Shown in pieces: positions 9,991-18,486 of a stretch of 64,000 nt of DNA. A program made the translations under genes and the position numbers. Position 1 is the stretch's first letter. The number at the start of each line of letters is the position of its first letter. Source of the DNA: Nesterenkonia sp. PF2B19 (GTDB taxonomy: Bacteria > Actinomycetota > Actinomycetes > Actinomycetales > Micrococcaceae); the NCBI RefSeq assembly GCF_001758425.2, contig NZ_MDSS02000001.1:1-64000 (forward strand). The letters are read 5' to 3'. The notes under the pieces are model-generated. The model did not search any database. It saw only the letters and a list, made by a program, of their open reading frames with translations, and was not told where the DNA came from.

Positions 9991-10380
9991 GTGACCATCT
10001 CTGATGCGGTCCTGACCGAACTGCGCACAGCCGCCGCCGCGGCTGCGGACAAGCTTGCCACAGACATCGTGGGCCTCGACGTGGGGGAGAGGCTGGGCAT
10101 CACCGACGCCTTCCTCCTCTGCTCGGCGCCGTCAGAGCGTCAGATCGGGTCGATCGTGGATGAGATCGAGCGTCAGCTGCGTGAGCAGCACGACTCCGCG
10201 CCGCTGCGCCGGGAGGGACGGGGGTCCGGCACGTGGGTGCTTCTCGACTATGGGCATCTCGTGGTCCATGTGCAGCACGAAGAGGAGCGCGTCCTGTACG
10301 GGCTGGATCGTCTCTACGCGGATGTGGACCGGGTGGATCTGCACCTGCCAGAGGCCGGACCAGCCGCAGCGGGCGAGTGA
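9991..10380 (+). CDS. rsfS: Ribosomal silencing factor RsfS
   Basis: RsfS binds L14 on the 50S subunit and blocks subunit joining under nutrient limitation. The 129-residue product has the family core: ADKLATDIVGLDV, ITDAFLLCSAPSERQIGSIVDEIE, and WVLLDYGHLVVHVQHEEER with the final YGLDRLYADVDRV. Length and the nadD neighbourhood are standard. The start is GTG 9991. The preceding TGAGGAGCTT gives a ribosome binding site. Confidence 0.93.
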   Translation: MTISDAVLTELRTAAAAAADKLATDIVGLDVGERLGITDAFLLCSAPSERQIGSIVDEIERQLREQHDSAPLRREGRGSGTWVLLDYGHLVVHVQHEEERVLYGLDRLYADVDRVDLHLPEAGPAAAGE

Positions 10381-10433
10381 TCGCCCCAGGTCAGGAGCCG
10401 ATGGCGATGTGGCGAGCGCCACGTCATCCCGAT

Positions 10434-10463
10434 TTGCATCGGCACTGGGCGGATGAGTAAAGT
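10434..10463 (+). promoter_or_regulatory. Promoter of tRNA-Ala
   Basis: TTGCAT (10434-10439) and TAAAGT (10458-10463) with an 18-bp spacer lie 36 nt before the tRNA. Confidence 0.6.
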
Positions 10464-10499
10464 ATAGGAGTCGCCACGGCGGCGGAGAGAAAAACATAC

Positions 10500-10572
10500 G
10501 GGGGTATGGCGCAGCTGGTAGCGCGTCTGCATGGCATGCAGAAGGTCACGGGTTCGAGTCCCGTTACCTCCA
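10500..10572 (+). tRNA. tRNA-Ala (anticodon GGC)
   Basis: A full cloverleaf can be drawn: acceptor GGGGGTA with TACCTCC (one G-U), D arm GCGC/GCGC, anticodon stem TCTGC/GCAGA with loop ATGGCAT giving anticodon GGC, variable loop AGGTC, and T arm ACGGG/CCCGT with TTCGAGT. The discriminator is A. A complete CCA is not encoded (the sequence continues CCG). Confidence 0.97.
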
Positions 10573-10594
10573 CCGATAGATGAATTACCCAGAG

Positions 10595-10622
10595 ATGCCT
10601 CGTCAGATGACGGGGCATTTCT
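10595..10622 (+). terminator. Intrinsic terminator of tRNA-Ala
   Basis: A 10-bp stem (10595-10604 with 10609-10618, one G-U pair) with loop AGAT is followed by TT and CTG. It is one of the clearest factor-independent terminators in the window. Confidence 0.75.
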
Positions 10623-10663
10623 GCGTCTGGAGATGATCCGCTCCCAGAGGGGCGCAGGCGGGC

Positions 10664-11428
10664 TCACCCCGCGGCGGCGCTCGCCTCCTCGATCCGCACC
10701 TCAAGTCCGTCGAGCACCAGGTCGAGGCCGTGGATGAACTCTCTCCTCTCGGTGACCTGCGTCGGCTCGTCCGTCTCGGGGAAGACGCTCGAGGCGAGCA
10801 TCTCGGCCACCTGGGGGAAGCGGTCCGCTGTGACGAGCTGCGTCAGCGCCGACCCGTACTCGTGCTCGGCCTCAGCCTGGGCCTGACCTGCGGGGCGGCC
10901 GTCGTGGAGGTCCTGCATGAGCAGGATGGACTGCCGCACGAAACCGCTGAGCAGAGTGATCGCGCGGATCTTCTCGCGCCACGTCAGCCGGGTCGCGGCC
11001 AGGGGTTCGAGGCCACGTTCCAGCCAGGCGATCTGATGCGGGCCTGAGGGCGCGCGATGCACCGGGATCCGAGGGATCCATGGGCGCCGGACGTACAGGT
11101 CCCAGAGGTCAAGCGCCCATTGGCGCAGGCCGGGGCGCCATCCGGCAGGGGGTGCCGACGTGCCGGGCAGTTCGCTCGCGGCATCCATCATCAGGTGGAG
11201 CAGATCCTCTTTGGAGCCGATGTGCCGGTACAGCGACATGGCCGTGACGCCCAGCTGGTCGGAGATGCGGGGCAGAGTCACGGCATCCAGGCCTGACGTG
11301 TCAGCCAGCTCCACCGCCGTCGTGATCACCGTCTCGAGATCCAGTCTCGGCTTGCGTCCCTGGCGCGCCTGGCTCGCAGGGAGCCGCCACTGGCGGCGCA
11401 TGAGGTCAGGCACGGTGCTGTCGTTCAT
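10664..11428 (-). CDS. TetR/AcrR-family transcriptional regulator
   Basis: The 254-residue product has an N-terminal TetR HTH (about 30-85): ITTAVELADTSGLDAVTLPRI followed by the recognition helix region GVTAMSLYRHIGSKEDL. A long C-terminal ligand-binding domain follows, of the TetR_C type found with tetracycline- and drug-responsive regulators (WALDLWDLYVRRPWIPRIPV, LSGFVRQSILLMQDL). It is divergent from the DUF418 membrane protein gene with 103 bp between, and so is the natural candidate to control it. Ligand unknown. Confidence 0.88.
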   Translation of the reverse strand: MNDSTVPDLMRRQWRLPASQARQGRKPRLDLETVITTAVELADTSGLDAVTLPRISDQLGVTAMSLYRHIGSKEDLLHLMMDAASELPGTSAPPAGWRPGLRQWALDLWDLYVRRPWIPRIPVHRAPSGPHQIAWLERGLEPLAATRLTWREKIRAITLLSGFVRQSILLMQDLHDGRPAGQAQAEAEHEYGSALTQLVTADRFPQVAEMLASSVFPETDEPTQVTERREFIHGLDLVLDGLEVRIEEASAAAG

Positions 11429-11531
11429 GGTCCCGATCCGGTGGCTGGTCCGCCCGATGGCTTCGGGCGCGTCCCAGGATACCTGAGGCCATTTAGTATA
11501 CGAGATATAGTTTAGCTGTTATAGTTCCCGC
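11429..11531. promoter_or_regulatory. Divergent promoter/operator region, TetR and DUF418 genes
   Basis: The region has an AT-rich island (11491-11526) against high-GC surroundings. TATAGT at 11520-11525 lies 6 nt before the DUF418 ATG, a -10 box placed for a leaderless mRNA. A second TATAGTT copy lies about 16 bp upstream, so the direct repeat may be the TetR binding site. On the minus strand TATCCT is a possible -10 for the TetR gene. Confidence 0.5.
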
Positions 11532-12734
11532 ATGGCCCCAGAATCTCCCCAGACGGCGCGCAGCGCCACACACCAGAGGCTGCATGACGTCGACGCCCTG
11601 CGCGGCTTCGCCCTGCTCGGCATCTTCGTCGTCAACATCACCTTCATGGCATCGGCCTACTCGGGGAACCTGGTGGACGACCCGTCGTTCTCGTCGCCGG
11701 TCGACCACATCGCACGCTTCCTCGTCGCGGTGCTGTTCTCGATGAAGTTCTACCTCCTGTTCTCCTTCCTCTTCGGCTACAGCTTCGTCCTCCAGATGGA
11801 GGCGTCCCGACGAGCGGGGAAGGCCTTCGTCCCGCGGATGCTGCGCAGGATCCTCGGCCTCTTCCTGCTCGGGGTCGGGCATATCGTGGTGCTGTACGGC
11901 GGAGATGTGCTGACCACATACGCCGTGGTGGGTCTGATCCTGGTGGCCATGCACCGCGTGAGAGACGTCGTCGCGCTCCGCGCCGCCGGGGCGATCTACG
12001 CCTTCGTGCTGCTGTCCCTGATCATGAGTGCTCTGTTCATCGATCGCTCGACGTTCATGCCCGAAGAGGCTCAGCGGTTGACCATCGCCGCGGAGCAGAC
12101 TCAGCTCCTGCTGGGCGGTCCCGCCGACGTTGTGGCGCACCACCTCAGCGGACTCGATCTGCTGGTGGTGCAGGCGGCATCACTCCAGGGACCCACTGCC
12201 CTGGCGATGTTCCTCCTCGGGATGGTCGCGGCACGGCGCGGCCTGTTCACCGCGCTGAGCGAACGCCCTCGTCTGCTGCGGCAGGCCCAGGTCGTCGGTT
12301 TCCCGGTGGGCCTCGGCGGAGGCATCGTCTACGCCCTCTTGGGCGCCGACAGCAACACAGTCGCCGTCGCCGTGAGCGTCGCGACGGCGCCGTTCCTGAC
12401 CGCCGCCTACGTGTCGACCCTGGTGCAGCTCATGCACCGGGCGGCCTGGATCCGCGAGGCGTTCGCACCGGTCGGTCGGATCGCGCTGTCGAACTATCTG
12501 GCGCAGTCGGTGGTCGGCGTCCTCCTGTTCACCGGAGTCGGACTCGGGCTGGCCGGCCGAGTGTCGCCGCCGCTGCTGATCCTGACGGCCTGCATCGTGT
12601 TCGCCGGGTCCGTCGTGGCGAGCCGATGGTGGCTGCGGCGCCACCGATACGGACCCGCGGAGCATCTTCTTCGCTGGTTCACGAACTGGAGCCGCCCGAG
12701 CAGTCCGCGAGCGACCAGACCGCTGACACGCTGA
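11532..12734 (+). CDS. DUF418 domain-containing membrane protein
   Basis: The 400-residue polytopic membrane protein begins with the DUF418/YeiB-type N terminus HDVDALRGFALLGIFVVNI. It contains MKFYLLFSFLFGYSFVLQM and the C-terminal DUF418 region (GRIALSNYLAQSVVGVLLF, RWWLRRHRYGPAEHLLRWFT). About ten transmembrane helices are visible. The family is related to acyltransferase-3 and YeiB proteins and is often next to TetR regulators; no substrate is established. The mRNA may be leaderless. The divergent TetR gene suggests inducible expression. Confidence 0.88.
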   Translation: MAPESPQTARSATHQRLHDVDALRGFALLGIFVVNITFMASAYSGNLVDDPSFSSPVDHIARFLVAVLFSMKFYLLFSFLFGYSFVLQMEASRRAGKAFVPRMLRRILGLFLLGVGHIVVLYGGDVLTTYAVVGLILVAMHRVRDVVALRAAGAIYAFVLLSLIMSALFIDRSTFMPEEAQRLTIAAEQTQLLLGGPADVVAHHLSGLDLLVVQAASLQGPTALAMFLLGMVAARRGLFTALSERPRLLRQAQVVGFPVGLGGGIVYALLGADSNTVAVAVSVATAPFLTAAYVSTLVQLMHRAAWIREAFAPVGRIALSNYLAQSVVGVLLFTGVGLGLAGRVSPPLLILTACIVFAGSVVASRWWLRRHRYGPAEHLLRWFTNWSRPSSPRATRPLTR

Positions 12735-12749
12735 AGGAGCCGTTCCGTC

Positions 12750-13091
12750 ATGGATGTGATCACCGCGAAGACCACGGGCGAATGGGAGCGCTGGCTCGAG
12801 GCCCATCATGACACCGCACCGGAGGTGTGGATCCTGATCGGCAAGCGGGCCTCCGGCATCCCCTCGATCCAGCCGGAGGAGGCGACCGAAGCGGCCCTGT
12901 GCTTCGGATGGATCGACAGTCACCGGCGCGCCGTCGACGACAAGACTTATCTGCAGCGCTACTCGCCCCGTCGTCGTGGAAGCCGTTGGTCATCGCGCAA
13001 CGTCGCCCTGGCGGAGAGACTCATCGCTGAGGACCGCATGCGGCCAGCAGGGCTGGTCGAGTACCAGAAGAGGAGGCCGCCCGATCCCTGA
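12750..13091 (+). CDS. YdeI/OmdA-family protein, C-terminally truncated
   Basis: The 113-residue product matches the N-terminal part of the YdeI/OmdA (bacteriocin-protection-like) family: WERWLEAHHDTAPEVWILI, ATEAALCFGWIDSHRRAVDD, YLQRYSPRRRGSRWSSRNV and AERLIAEDRMRPAGL. Family members are typically near 190-200 residues, with a GRW motif and an alpha-helical C-terminal domain after this point. Here the frame ends within about 10 residues (EYQKRRPPDP) and no other frame continues the homology before the next gene at 13137, so the end appears deleted rather than frameshifted. Possibly non-functional. A ribosome binding site AAGGAG precedes ATG 12750. Confidence 0.75.
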   Translation: MDVITAKTTGEWERWLEAHHDTAPEVWILIGKRASGIPSIQPEEATEAALCFGWIDSHRRAVDDKTYLQRYSPRRRGSRWSSRNVALAERLIAEDRMRPAGLVEYQKRRPPDP

Positions 13092-13136
13092 ACGCCTCGG
13101 AGAGCCGCGGCCCCACAGACGACCGAAAGGAACACC

Positions 13137-13571
13137 ATGCTCCACGGATTCACCACCATCACCTTCTACGTCGACGACGTCGCAGGCGCCGCGAGCTGGT
13201 ACCGAGAAGTGCTGGGCATCGAGCCCTATTTCGTCCGACCGTCGAGGGAGGACCCGGCCTACGTGGAATTTCGGGTCGGCGACCAGGATGCCGAACTTGG
13301 CCTGATCAGCAGTCAGTACCGTCCCGGAGGTCATGGAGAGGCCCGTCCAGCGGGAGCGGTCATGTACTGGCATGTGGATGATGTCTCCGGCGCGGTCGGG
13401 CGCCTCCTCGAGCTCGGCGCCACGGAGCTCGAACCTCCGACGCCACGGGGCACCGAAGGGTGGGAGACCGCCCAGGTGGCCGACCCGTTCGGCAACATCC
13501 TCGGCCTCATGTACAGTCCACACTTCCTCGAGCTGCGGGATCGCCGAGCAGCCGAGAGCTCGCGGGACTGA
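13137..13571 (+). CDS. VOC-superfamily (glyoxalase/bleomycin-resistance-like) protein
   Basis: The 144-residue single-module pair of beta-alpha-beta-beta-beta units starts with TTITFYVDDVAGAASWYREVLGIEPYF, continues with YWHVDDVSGAVGRLLELGA and ends WETAQVADPFGNILGLMYSP. These are the usual metal-ligand-bearing strands of VOC proteins, though first-strand His is replaced here. The substrate cannot be told from sequence. A good AAAGGA ribosome binding site precedes ATG 13137. It is 45 nt after the truncated YdeI-like gene and probably co-transcribed. Confidence 0.85.
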   Translation: MLHGFTTITFYVDDVAGAASWYREVLGIEPYFVRPSREDPAYVEFRVGDQDAELGLISSQYRPGGHGEARPAGAVMYWHVDDVSGAVGRLLELGATELEPPTPRGTEGWETAQVADPFGNILGLMYSPHFLELRDRRAAESSRD

Positions 13572-13713
13572 CCTTCAGGCATCGGCTCCTCGGCTGCTCG
13601 CAGGGACCGTGGCGTGTGACGACCGGATTATGTCCTGCGGAAGGACTAGAGTTGACCTCGGCGGCCGGATCGATCGCGCCGCCACATGTCGTCGACACCG
13701 CACAGGAGCACAC

Positions 13714-14703
13714 GTGGACCACAGGATTCTGGGCAGGACTCGTCGGGAGGTCTCAGCCATCGGCCTGGGGACTTGGCAGCTGGGAGCGGACTGGGGCGAT
13801 GTGGAGGACTCCGCCGCCCTGGCCGTCCTGGATGAGGCCGCCGAGTCCGGGGTGACCTTCTTCGACACTGCAGACGTCTACGGGGACGGGCGCAGCGAGA
13901 CCCTCATCGGGCGCTGGCTCCAGCAGAATCCGGCATGGGACGGAACCGTCGCCACGAAGATGATCCGCAGGGCGCCTGAGCCCGACCTCGCTCACGCCAC
14001 CTACGACAACTTCCGTGCATGGACGGACCGTTCCCGCCGCAACCTCGGAGTGGACACCCTGGACCTGGTCCAGCTGCACTGTCCCACCAGCGACGTCATC
14101 GCCTCCGATGCGGTCTATGAAGCCCTCGACCGCCTCGTCGAAGACGGTGCGATCGCTTCCTACGGCGTCAGCGTGGAGACCTGCCGGCAGGCCCTCGACG
14201 CGATCGCGCGGCCCCACGTGGCGACAGTGCAGATCATTCTCAACGCTTTCCGGCGCAAGCCCCTGGATGAGGTGCTGCCCGCCGCTCAGTCCGCCGGCGT
14301 CGGGATCATCGCTCGGGTTCCTCTGGCCAGTGGGCTCCTCAGCGGCCGCTACACCACCGAGACCGTCTTCGCGGAGAACGACCATCGCAGCTTCAACCGC
14401 GGCGGGGAGGCGTTCGACGTCGGGGAGACGTTCTCCGGGGTGGACTATGCGGCCGGCGTGGAAGCAGCCGCGACGTTCTCGGAGCTGGCCCGCGGCGTCG
14501 GCCTCGAGCCGGCGACCGCCGCGCTGGCCTGGGTCGCTCAGCAGGAGGGCGTGAGCACTGTGATCCCGGGTGCCCGTTCCACGGAGCAGGCTCGGGCCAA
14601 TGCCGCCGCCGGAGAGGTCGAGCCGCTGTCTCAGGAGTTCCTGGACGCCGTCCGGGACCTCTACGACACGACGTTCCGGGAGGTCATCCACCCCCGCTGG
14701 TGA
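13714..14703 (+). CDS. Aldo/keto reductase
   Basis: The 329-residue TIM-barrel NADPH-dependent oxidoreductase begins LGRTRREVSAIGLGTWQLG. The catalytic tetrad is visible: Asp-Tyr in FFDTADVYGDGRSE, Lys in VATKM and His in LVQLHCPTSD. The cofactor loop near the C terminus contains VIPGARSTEQARANAAA. The start is GTG 13714 after CAGGAG; longer in-frame extensions upstream show no homology. A -10-like TAGAGT lies near 13647. Substrate unknown; it is convergent with the FGGY kinase gene (19 bp gap). Confidence 0.9.
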   Translation: MDHRILGRTRREVSAIGLGTWQLGADWGDVEDSAALAVLDEAAESGVTFFDTADVYGDGRSETLIGRWLQQNPAWDGTVATKMIRRAPEPDLAHATYDNFRAWTDRSRRNLGVDTLDLVQLHCPTSDVIASDAVYEALDRLVEDGAIASYGVSVETCRQALDAIARPHVATVQIILNAFRRKPLDEVLPAAQSAGVGIIARVPLASGLLSGRYTTETVFAENDHRSFNRGGEAFDVGETFSGVDYAAGVEAAATFSELARGVGLEPATAALAWVAQQEGVSTVIPGARSTEQARANAAAGEVEPLSQEFLDAVRDLYDTTFREVIHPRW

Positions 14704-14722
14704 CGGTGGCGGTGGGGCGGAT

Positions 14723-16327
14723 TCAGCGTCTCCAGGCGGAGAACGTGCTCTCCAGCGCACCGTGGAGCTCTCGGTGCATCCGCCGCCGATGCTGATGCTC
14801 AGCCACCAGGGGAGAGGGGCGCGTCGGCACCTCCGACGATGTCGCCGCAGCGGCTCCTGCCGTGGGTGAGTCCTCCCCAGCGTCCTGAGCGGGGCGCGAC
14901 TGGTCCGCCAGCGGTCGGATCTGGTGCCGATGGAGCACGGTCTCGGCCGCTGCGCGGGCCGCGTGGCGTGCCGCGGCGTCCTCGCCCCCGCGGACGTGCA
15001 GGACGTCCATTCCGGTGGCGTCCGCCAGGAGCTGTCGCCACACTCTGCTGGAGGCTCCTCCGCCCACCGTCGGCAACGTGGGTTGGCGCAGGTTCAGCTC
15101 GTCGACGCCGCAGGCCAGGGAATAGGCGACGCCACCGAGGACCGCCAGATAGAGGTCGACCGCGGTCGTCTCCGGAGTGATCCCCACGAACGCTCCGCGG
15201 GCCGCCGCGTCTCTGACCGGGTAGCGTTCCCCGGTCAGAGACGGCAGGCAGAGGGGGCGCGGCGCCAAGACGCCGAGTCGGGTGGCCGCAGCCTCGTCGG
15301 CCTCCTGCGGGGTGGCTCCCGCCAGGAGCTCTCGGCGCGCCCATTCGGCCACGGTCCCGGCAGACTGCACCGCCACGATCCTCAGGTCCGCGTCACCGGA
15401 GAGGGCCAGGCGATGTATGGGCGAAGCCGTGTCCGCCGGGCGTCCCACGTCGTGATCACCGGTGACGGCGGCGATCCACCCGGAGCCGCCCAGGGAGGCG
15501 TAACCCCGGCCGGGGGAGTCCCCGCTCACCCCGTCGGTCGAGGCGCCGGCGTCGCCCAGCCCCAGCACCACCGGTGTGTCCGCGGCCAGTCCGAGCTCGG
15601 CCGCGTCCTCGGAACGGAGGCGGCAGGCCACGCTGCCTGGCCCGACGAGAGAGGGGAGGAGGTCCGGCAGGCCTGCGGCCAGGCGCGCTGACCGGCTGCG
15701 GCTCTGCAGCGCCCGGAGTCCGCCGGTCCACCAGCGGCGGGACTTCAGCTCGAGCAGCCCTGTGGTGGAAGCGGTGGTGGGGTCGGTCAGCGCCGGCGCG
15801 CCGAGGCGGCGGGCGATGGCTGCGGCCGGCCCGAAGACGACGTCGGCGGCGGCCTCGAGGACATGGGGTCGGTGACGGTCCAGCCAGAGCAGCTTCGGCA
15901 TCAGTCCGCTGGCGTCCTGGAGGCTGCCGCTGCGTGCCGCCCAGTCGGGAAGGTCCCCCGCCAGCTCGTCGAACTCCTCGTGGGCGCGGACGTCCGAGTA
16001 GAGGATCGCCGGGGCCACGGGCAGGCCTGCCGCATCGAGGAGGACCACGTCCTGCATCTGGCCGGTGAGGCCGATGGCGACGACGCGCTCGGCCAGGCCG
16101 GGGCGCGTCACGGCGGCGGCGATCACCGCGCGGAAGGCGTCCCACCAGTGCTCGGGATCCTGCTCCGTCATCACGTCCCCAGACGCGGACGGAGGGTGCG
16201 CAGTCGGGTAGTCCTCGCGGTGGGAGGACCGATGCCGACCCTGCTGATCGACCACCACGAGTTTCACTCCGGAGGTGCCGAAGTCCACTCCGACGATGAG
16301 GGCGTCCTGGAGGCTGTGCATCCGCAT
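14723..16327 (-). CDS. FGGY-family carbohydrate kinase (xylulokinase-like)
   Basis: The 534-residue product has the FGGY fold: N-terminal phosphate loop GVDFGTSGVKLVVVD, substrate-site GLTGQMQDVVLLD, the segment LTDPTTASTTGLLELKSRRW, and C-terminal ATP-binding parts VVLGLGDAGASTDG, GGSGWIAAVTG and VGGGASSRVWRQLLADATGMDV. The signature most resembles xylulokinases. A nonconserved tail of about 70 residues follows. It probably phosphorylates a pentulose or similar sugar. It is divergent from an FAD-dependent alditol-oxidase-like gene, which could supply a ketose or aldonic product; this link is inference. Confidence 0.85.
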   Translation of the reverse strand: MRMHSLQDALIVGVDFGTSGVKLVVVDQQGRHRSSHREDYPTAHPPSASGDVMTEQDPEHWWDAFRAVIAAAVTRPGLAERVVAIGLTGQMQDVVLLDAAGLPVAPAILYSDVRAHEEFDELAGDLPDWAARSGSLQDASGLMPKLLWLDRHRPHVLEAAADVVFGPAAAIARRLGAPALTDPTTASTTGLLELKSRRWWTGGLRALQSRSRSARLAAGLPDLLPSLVGPGSVACRLRSEDAAELGLAADTPVVLGLGDAGASTDGVSGDSPGRGYASLGGSGWIAAVTGDHDVGRPADTASPIHRLALSGDADLRIVAVQSAGTVAEWARRELLAGATPQEADEAAATRLGVLAPRPLCLPSLTGERYPVRDAAARGAFVGITPETTAVDLYLAVLGGVAYSLACGVDELNLRQPTLPTVGGGASSRVWRQLLADATGMDVLHVRGGEDAAARHAARAAAETVLHRHQIRPLADQSRPAQDAGEDSPTAGAAAATSSEVPTRPSPLVAEHQHRRRMHRELHGALESTFSAWRR

Positions 16328-16449
16328 CAGCGTATCGGGTGGGAGGTGCGCACTGGAATCACCGGGCCGCGGGAGGCTGACCTGGGCGACCGCTGGTGGC
16401 TACGGTGGCGGCGGTGCCCCGTGCCGTCTGCCCAGCCGTCAGGAGATCC

Positions 16450-17706
16450 ATGACTGAGCCCAGATTCACCAATTGGTCCGGCAGCGTGTCATGCAGCCCC
16501 GCCCGGTGGCTGCGCCCCGTCGGCGTGGACGAGTTGGCGGAGACCGTCGCCGAGACGGCGGCCCACGGGGGCACTGTGCGTCCTGTGGGATCCGGACATT
16601 CCTCCATGCCGCTGATGAGCACCGAGGACGTGCTCGTCAGCCTGGACGACTTCTCCGGGGTCTGCGGCGCCGACGTCGACTCGGGCCGGGCCACAGTGCT
16701 GCCGGGCACGGGGCTTGCCGAGCTCGGGGCGCAGCTGGCCGTACACGGAGTCGCGTTGGAGAACCTCGGTGATGTGGACTACCAGGCCATCGCGGGTGCC
16801 GTCGGGACGGGGACGCACGGTTCCGGCGTGCGGCTGGGCAACCTGTCCTCGACGGTGGTGGGCGGAGAGCTCATCGACGGTCGGGGAGAGGCCGTCGCCT
16901 TCGGCGAGGATGCCGGCGGCGACACCGACGACCCCCTGCTGCGAGCCGCTCAGGTCTCCCTCGGCGCCTTGGGGGTCCTCACCCGCCTGACCCTGCGCGT
17001 CGAACCTGCCTATCAGTTGCACCGGGTCAATGTGATGACGCACGTGGACTGGGTGCTGGAGAACTTCGACGCGCTCATCGCGGCGCACCGCAGCGTCGAC
17101 TTCTACTGGTATCCGCGCAGCGATCTGGCCCAGGTGCGCATGCTGAACATCCCGGGCCATGAGCCGGACCCCGACCAGCCGGGGGCTGTCCCGGCCGGGA
17201 CTGTGAAGACCGAGGAGACGGGGCCGTCCTACGAGATCATCCCGAATGCCCGCGATCTGCGGTTCGAGGAGATGGAGTACATGCTCCCGCTAGACGCGTC
17301 GTTGGAGGCGTTCCGGCGCGTTCGGGAGCGCGTGAAGGCCCGTCATCGGGCACGCGTGGGCTGGCGGATCCTGGTCCGGACGGTCGCACCGGACCGGGCG
17401 ATGATCAGCAACGCGCAGCGACGCCCCACGATGACCATCGCTCTGCTGCAGAACGCCACGTTGGATCACCAGGCGTATTTCGCGGACATGGAGCCACTCC
17501 TGCGAGCCTTCGGAGGACGGCCCCACTGGGGGAAGAAGCATTCGCTCCGAGCCCCGGAGCTGCGAGAGCTCTATCCAGAATGGGAGGACTTCCTGGAGGT
17601 GCGAGACCGGATGGACCCGGAACGCGTCTTCCTCAACGACCATCTGGGAGAGATCTTCGGCGTGGAGACCCACGGAGGACGTCCTCGACGACAGGAGACA
17701 GGATGA
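16450..17706 (+). CDS. FAD-dependent alditol / sugar-1,4-lactone oxidase
   Basis: The 418-residue product has an N-terminal FAD-binding PCMH domain (FTNWSGSVSCSPARWLRPV, VRPVGSGHSSMPL, GTGLAELGAQLAVHG, AGAVGTGTHGSG with the His that flavinylates in relatives). Its C-terminal domain is of the D-arabinono-lactone oxidase/alditol oxidase type (FYWYPRSDLAQVRMLN, GGRPHWGKKHSL, FLEVRDRMDPERVFLNDHL). It oxidises a polyol or aldonolactone with oxygen, releasing peroxide. ATG 16450 follows AGGAGA. It overlaps the next gene by ATGA and is divergent from a sugar kinase, suggesting a sugar-alcohol catabolic unit. Confidence 0.88.
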   Translation: MTEPRFTNWSGSVSCSPARWLRPVGVDELAETVAETAAHGGTVRPVGSGHSSMPLMSTEDVLVSLDDFSGVCGADVDSGRATVLPGTGLAELGAQLAVHGVALENLGDVDYQAIAGAVGTGTHGSGVRLGNLSSTVVGGELIDGRGEAVAFGEDAGGDTDDPLLRAAQVSLGALGVLTRLTLRVEPAYQLHRVNVMTHVDWVLENFDALIAAHRSVDFYWYPRSDLAQVRMLNIPGHEPDPDQPGAVPAGTVKTEETGPSYEIIPNARDLRFEEMEYMLPLDASLEAFRRVRERVKARHRARVGWRILVRTVAPDRAMISNAQRRPTMTIALLQNATLDHQAYFADMEPLLRAFGGRPHWGKKHSLRAPELRELYPEWEDFLEVRDRMDPERVFLNDHLGEIFGVETHGGRPRRQETG

Positions 17707-18107
17707 GGCACTCACCCCCTGGAGGAGATGCCGCCGCAGGACCCGGCCACCGTCGGTGGGCGTTCTCCGCCGGGTGGATCCCGCCGGAGAGCACCGGGCA
17801 CGAACCGGAGTTCACCAGCCGAGACGTGCTGTGTCTGCTCAACGCCGAGGCGGCTGACGCCTGTGTGGAGGTCACGGTCCACCACGCCGCACGCGAGCCG
17901 GTGGGGCCCTACCGGATCAGGGTGGGCGCCGGCCGGGTCACCCATGTGCGGATCAATGACCTCATCGACCCCGAGGCCGTCCCGCTGGGGGAGCCTTATG
18001 GCCTCTGCCTGGTGAGCGACGTTCCGGTGGTCGCCCAGCTGGCGCATCTCGACAGCCGCAGGGGCGGTCTGAGCACGGCGGTGACCACCGGAGTCCCTGG
18101 CGACTGA
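17703..18107 (+). CDS. Sensory rhodopsin transducer (ASRT)-like protein
   Basis: The 134-residue product contains the ASRT-family core: GWIPPESTGHEPEFTSRDVL, CLLNAEAADACVEVTVHHA, EPVGPYRIRVGAGRVTHVR, NDLIDPEAVPLGEPYG and SDVPVVAQLAHLDSR. Anabaena sensory rhodopsin transducer is a soluble tetramer that binds rhodopsin and can bind DNA. Many homologues occur without rhodopsin in carbohydrate gene clusters, as here next to an alditol-oxidase-like gene and FGGY kinase. No rhodopsin gene is seen in this window. A role as sugar- or promoter-binding accessory is inference. The start overlaps the upstream stop. Confidence 0.85.
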   Translation: MRHSPPGGDAAAGPGHRRWAFSAGWIPPESTGHEPEFTSRDVLCLLNAEAADACVEVTVHHAAREPVGPYRIRVGAGRVTHVRINDLIDPEAVPLGEPYGLCLVSDVPVVAQLAHLDSRRGGLSTAVTTGVPGD

Positions 18108-18134
18108 GGTCTGGCCGCTTCGACGGGCTCCGGT

Positions 18135-18150
18135 GCGGGCACGTGCCCGC
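18135..18150. terminator. GC-rich palindrome between convergent genes
   Basis: GCGGGCACGTGCCCGC is a perfect 16-bp palindrome located 27 nt after the ASRT-like stop and before the convergent downstream gene. It could form a short terminator hairpin; no U-tract. Confidence 0.35.
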
Positions 18151-18227
18151 CGAGCTCGCCTGCGCCGCGGCCGAGGCGAGTCGTCCCGCCGGGAGGGTGA
18201 GCGGTCGCAGATCAGTGGTCGCGCAGG

Positions 18228-18485
18228 TCAGTGGTCGCGCAGGGCCGAGATCAGTTCGTCCTTGGTCATGTCGGAGTAGCCGGTGATGCCGAGCTCCTGG
18301 GCGCGGTCCCGCAGCTGATCGACGGTGCGGTCCTCATAGTTCGATGACTTCCCGCCCTTCTCACCGACTTCGCTGCGGCCCTCGTCCGCCGCCTGGTTGG
18401 CGATGCGTGCAGCCTTCTCCTTGGACTCGCCCTCATCGCGCAGCCGCTCGTAGAGCTCTTCGTCCTTGATGCTGTCGCGGGCCAT
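18228..18485 (-). CDS. Small Rho-N-like domain protein (DUF7218 type)
   Basis: The 85-residue hydrophilic product starts [19 protein letters not shown], continues [24 protein letters not shown] and ends with a Rho termination factor N-terminal-like helical motif ([30 protein letters not shown]). The family is a small putative nucleic-acid-binding stress protein of unknown function. ATG 18485 is chosen for its AAAGGGG ribosome binding site 7 nt upstream. It overlaps the end of the SDR gene upstream, so the two form an operon. A 16-bp direct duplication (18213-18227 and 18229-18243) spans the stop codon and repeats the coding end LRDH. Confidence 0.8.
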   Translation of the reverse strand: MARDSIKDEELYERLRDEGESKEKAARIANQAADEGRSEVGEKGGKSSNYEDRTVDQLRDRAQELGITGYSDMTKDELISALRDH

Positions 18486-18486
18486 C

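Noticed and set aside
8325-10103. A 592-codon minus-strand frame rich in Val, Leu and Gly
   Set aside because: Complement of the Asp/Glu-rich gene and nadD end; hydrophobicity is the expected mirror of an acidic coding strand.
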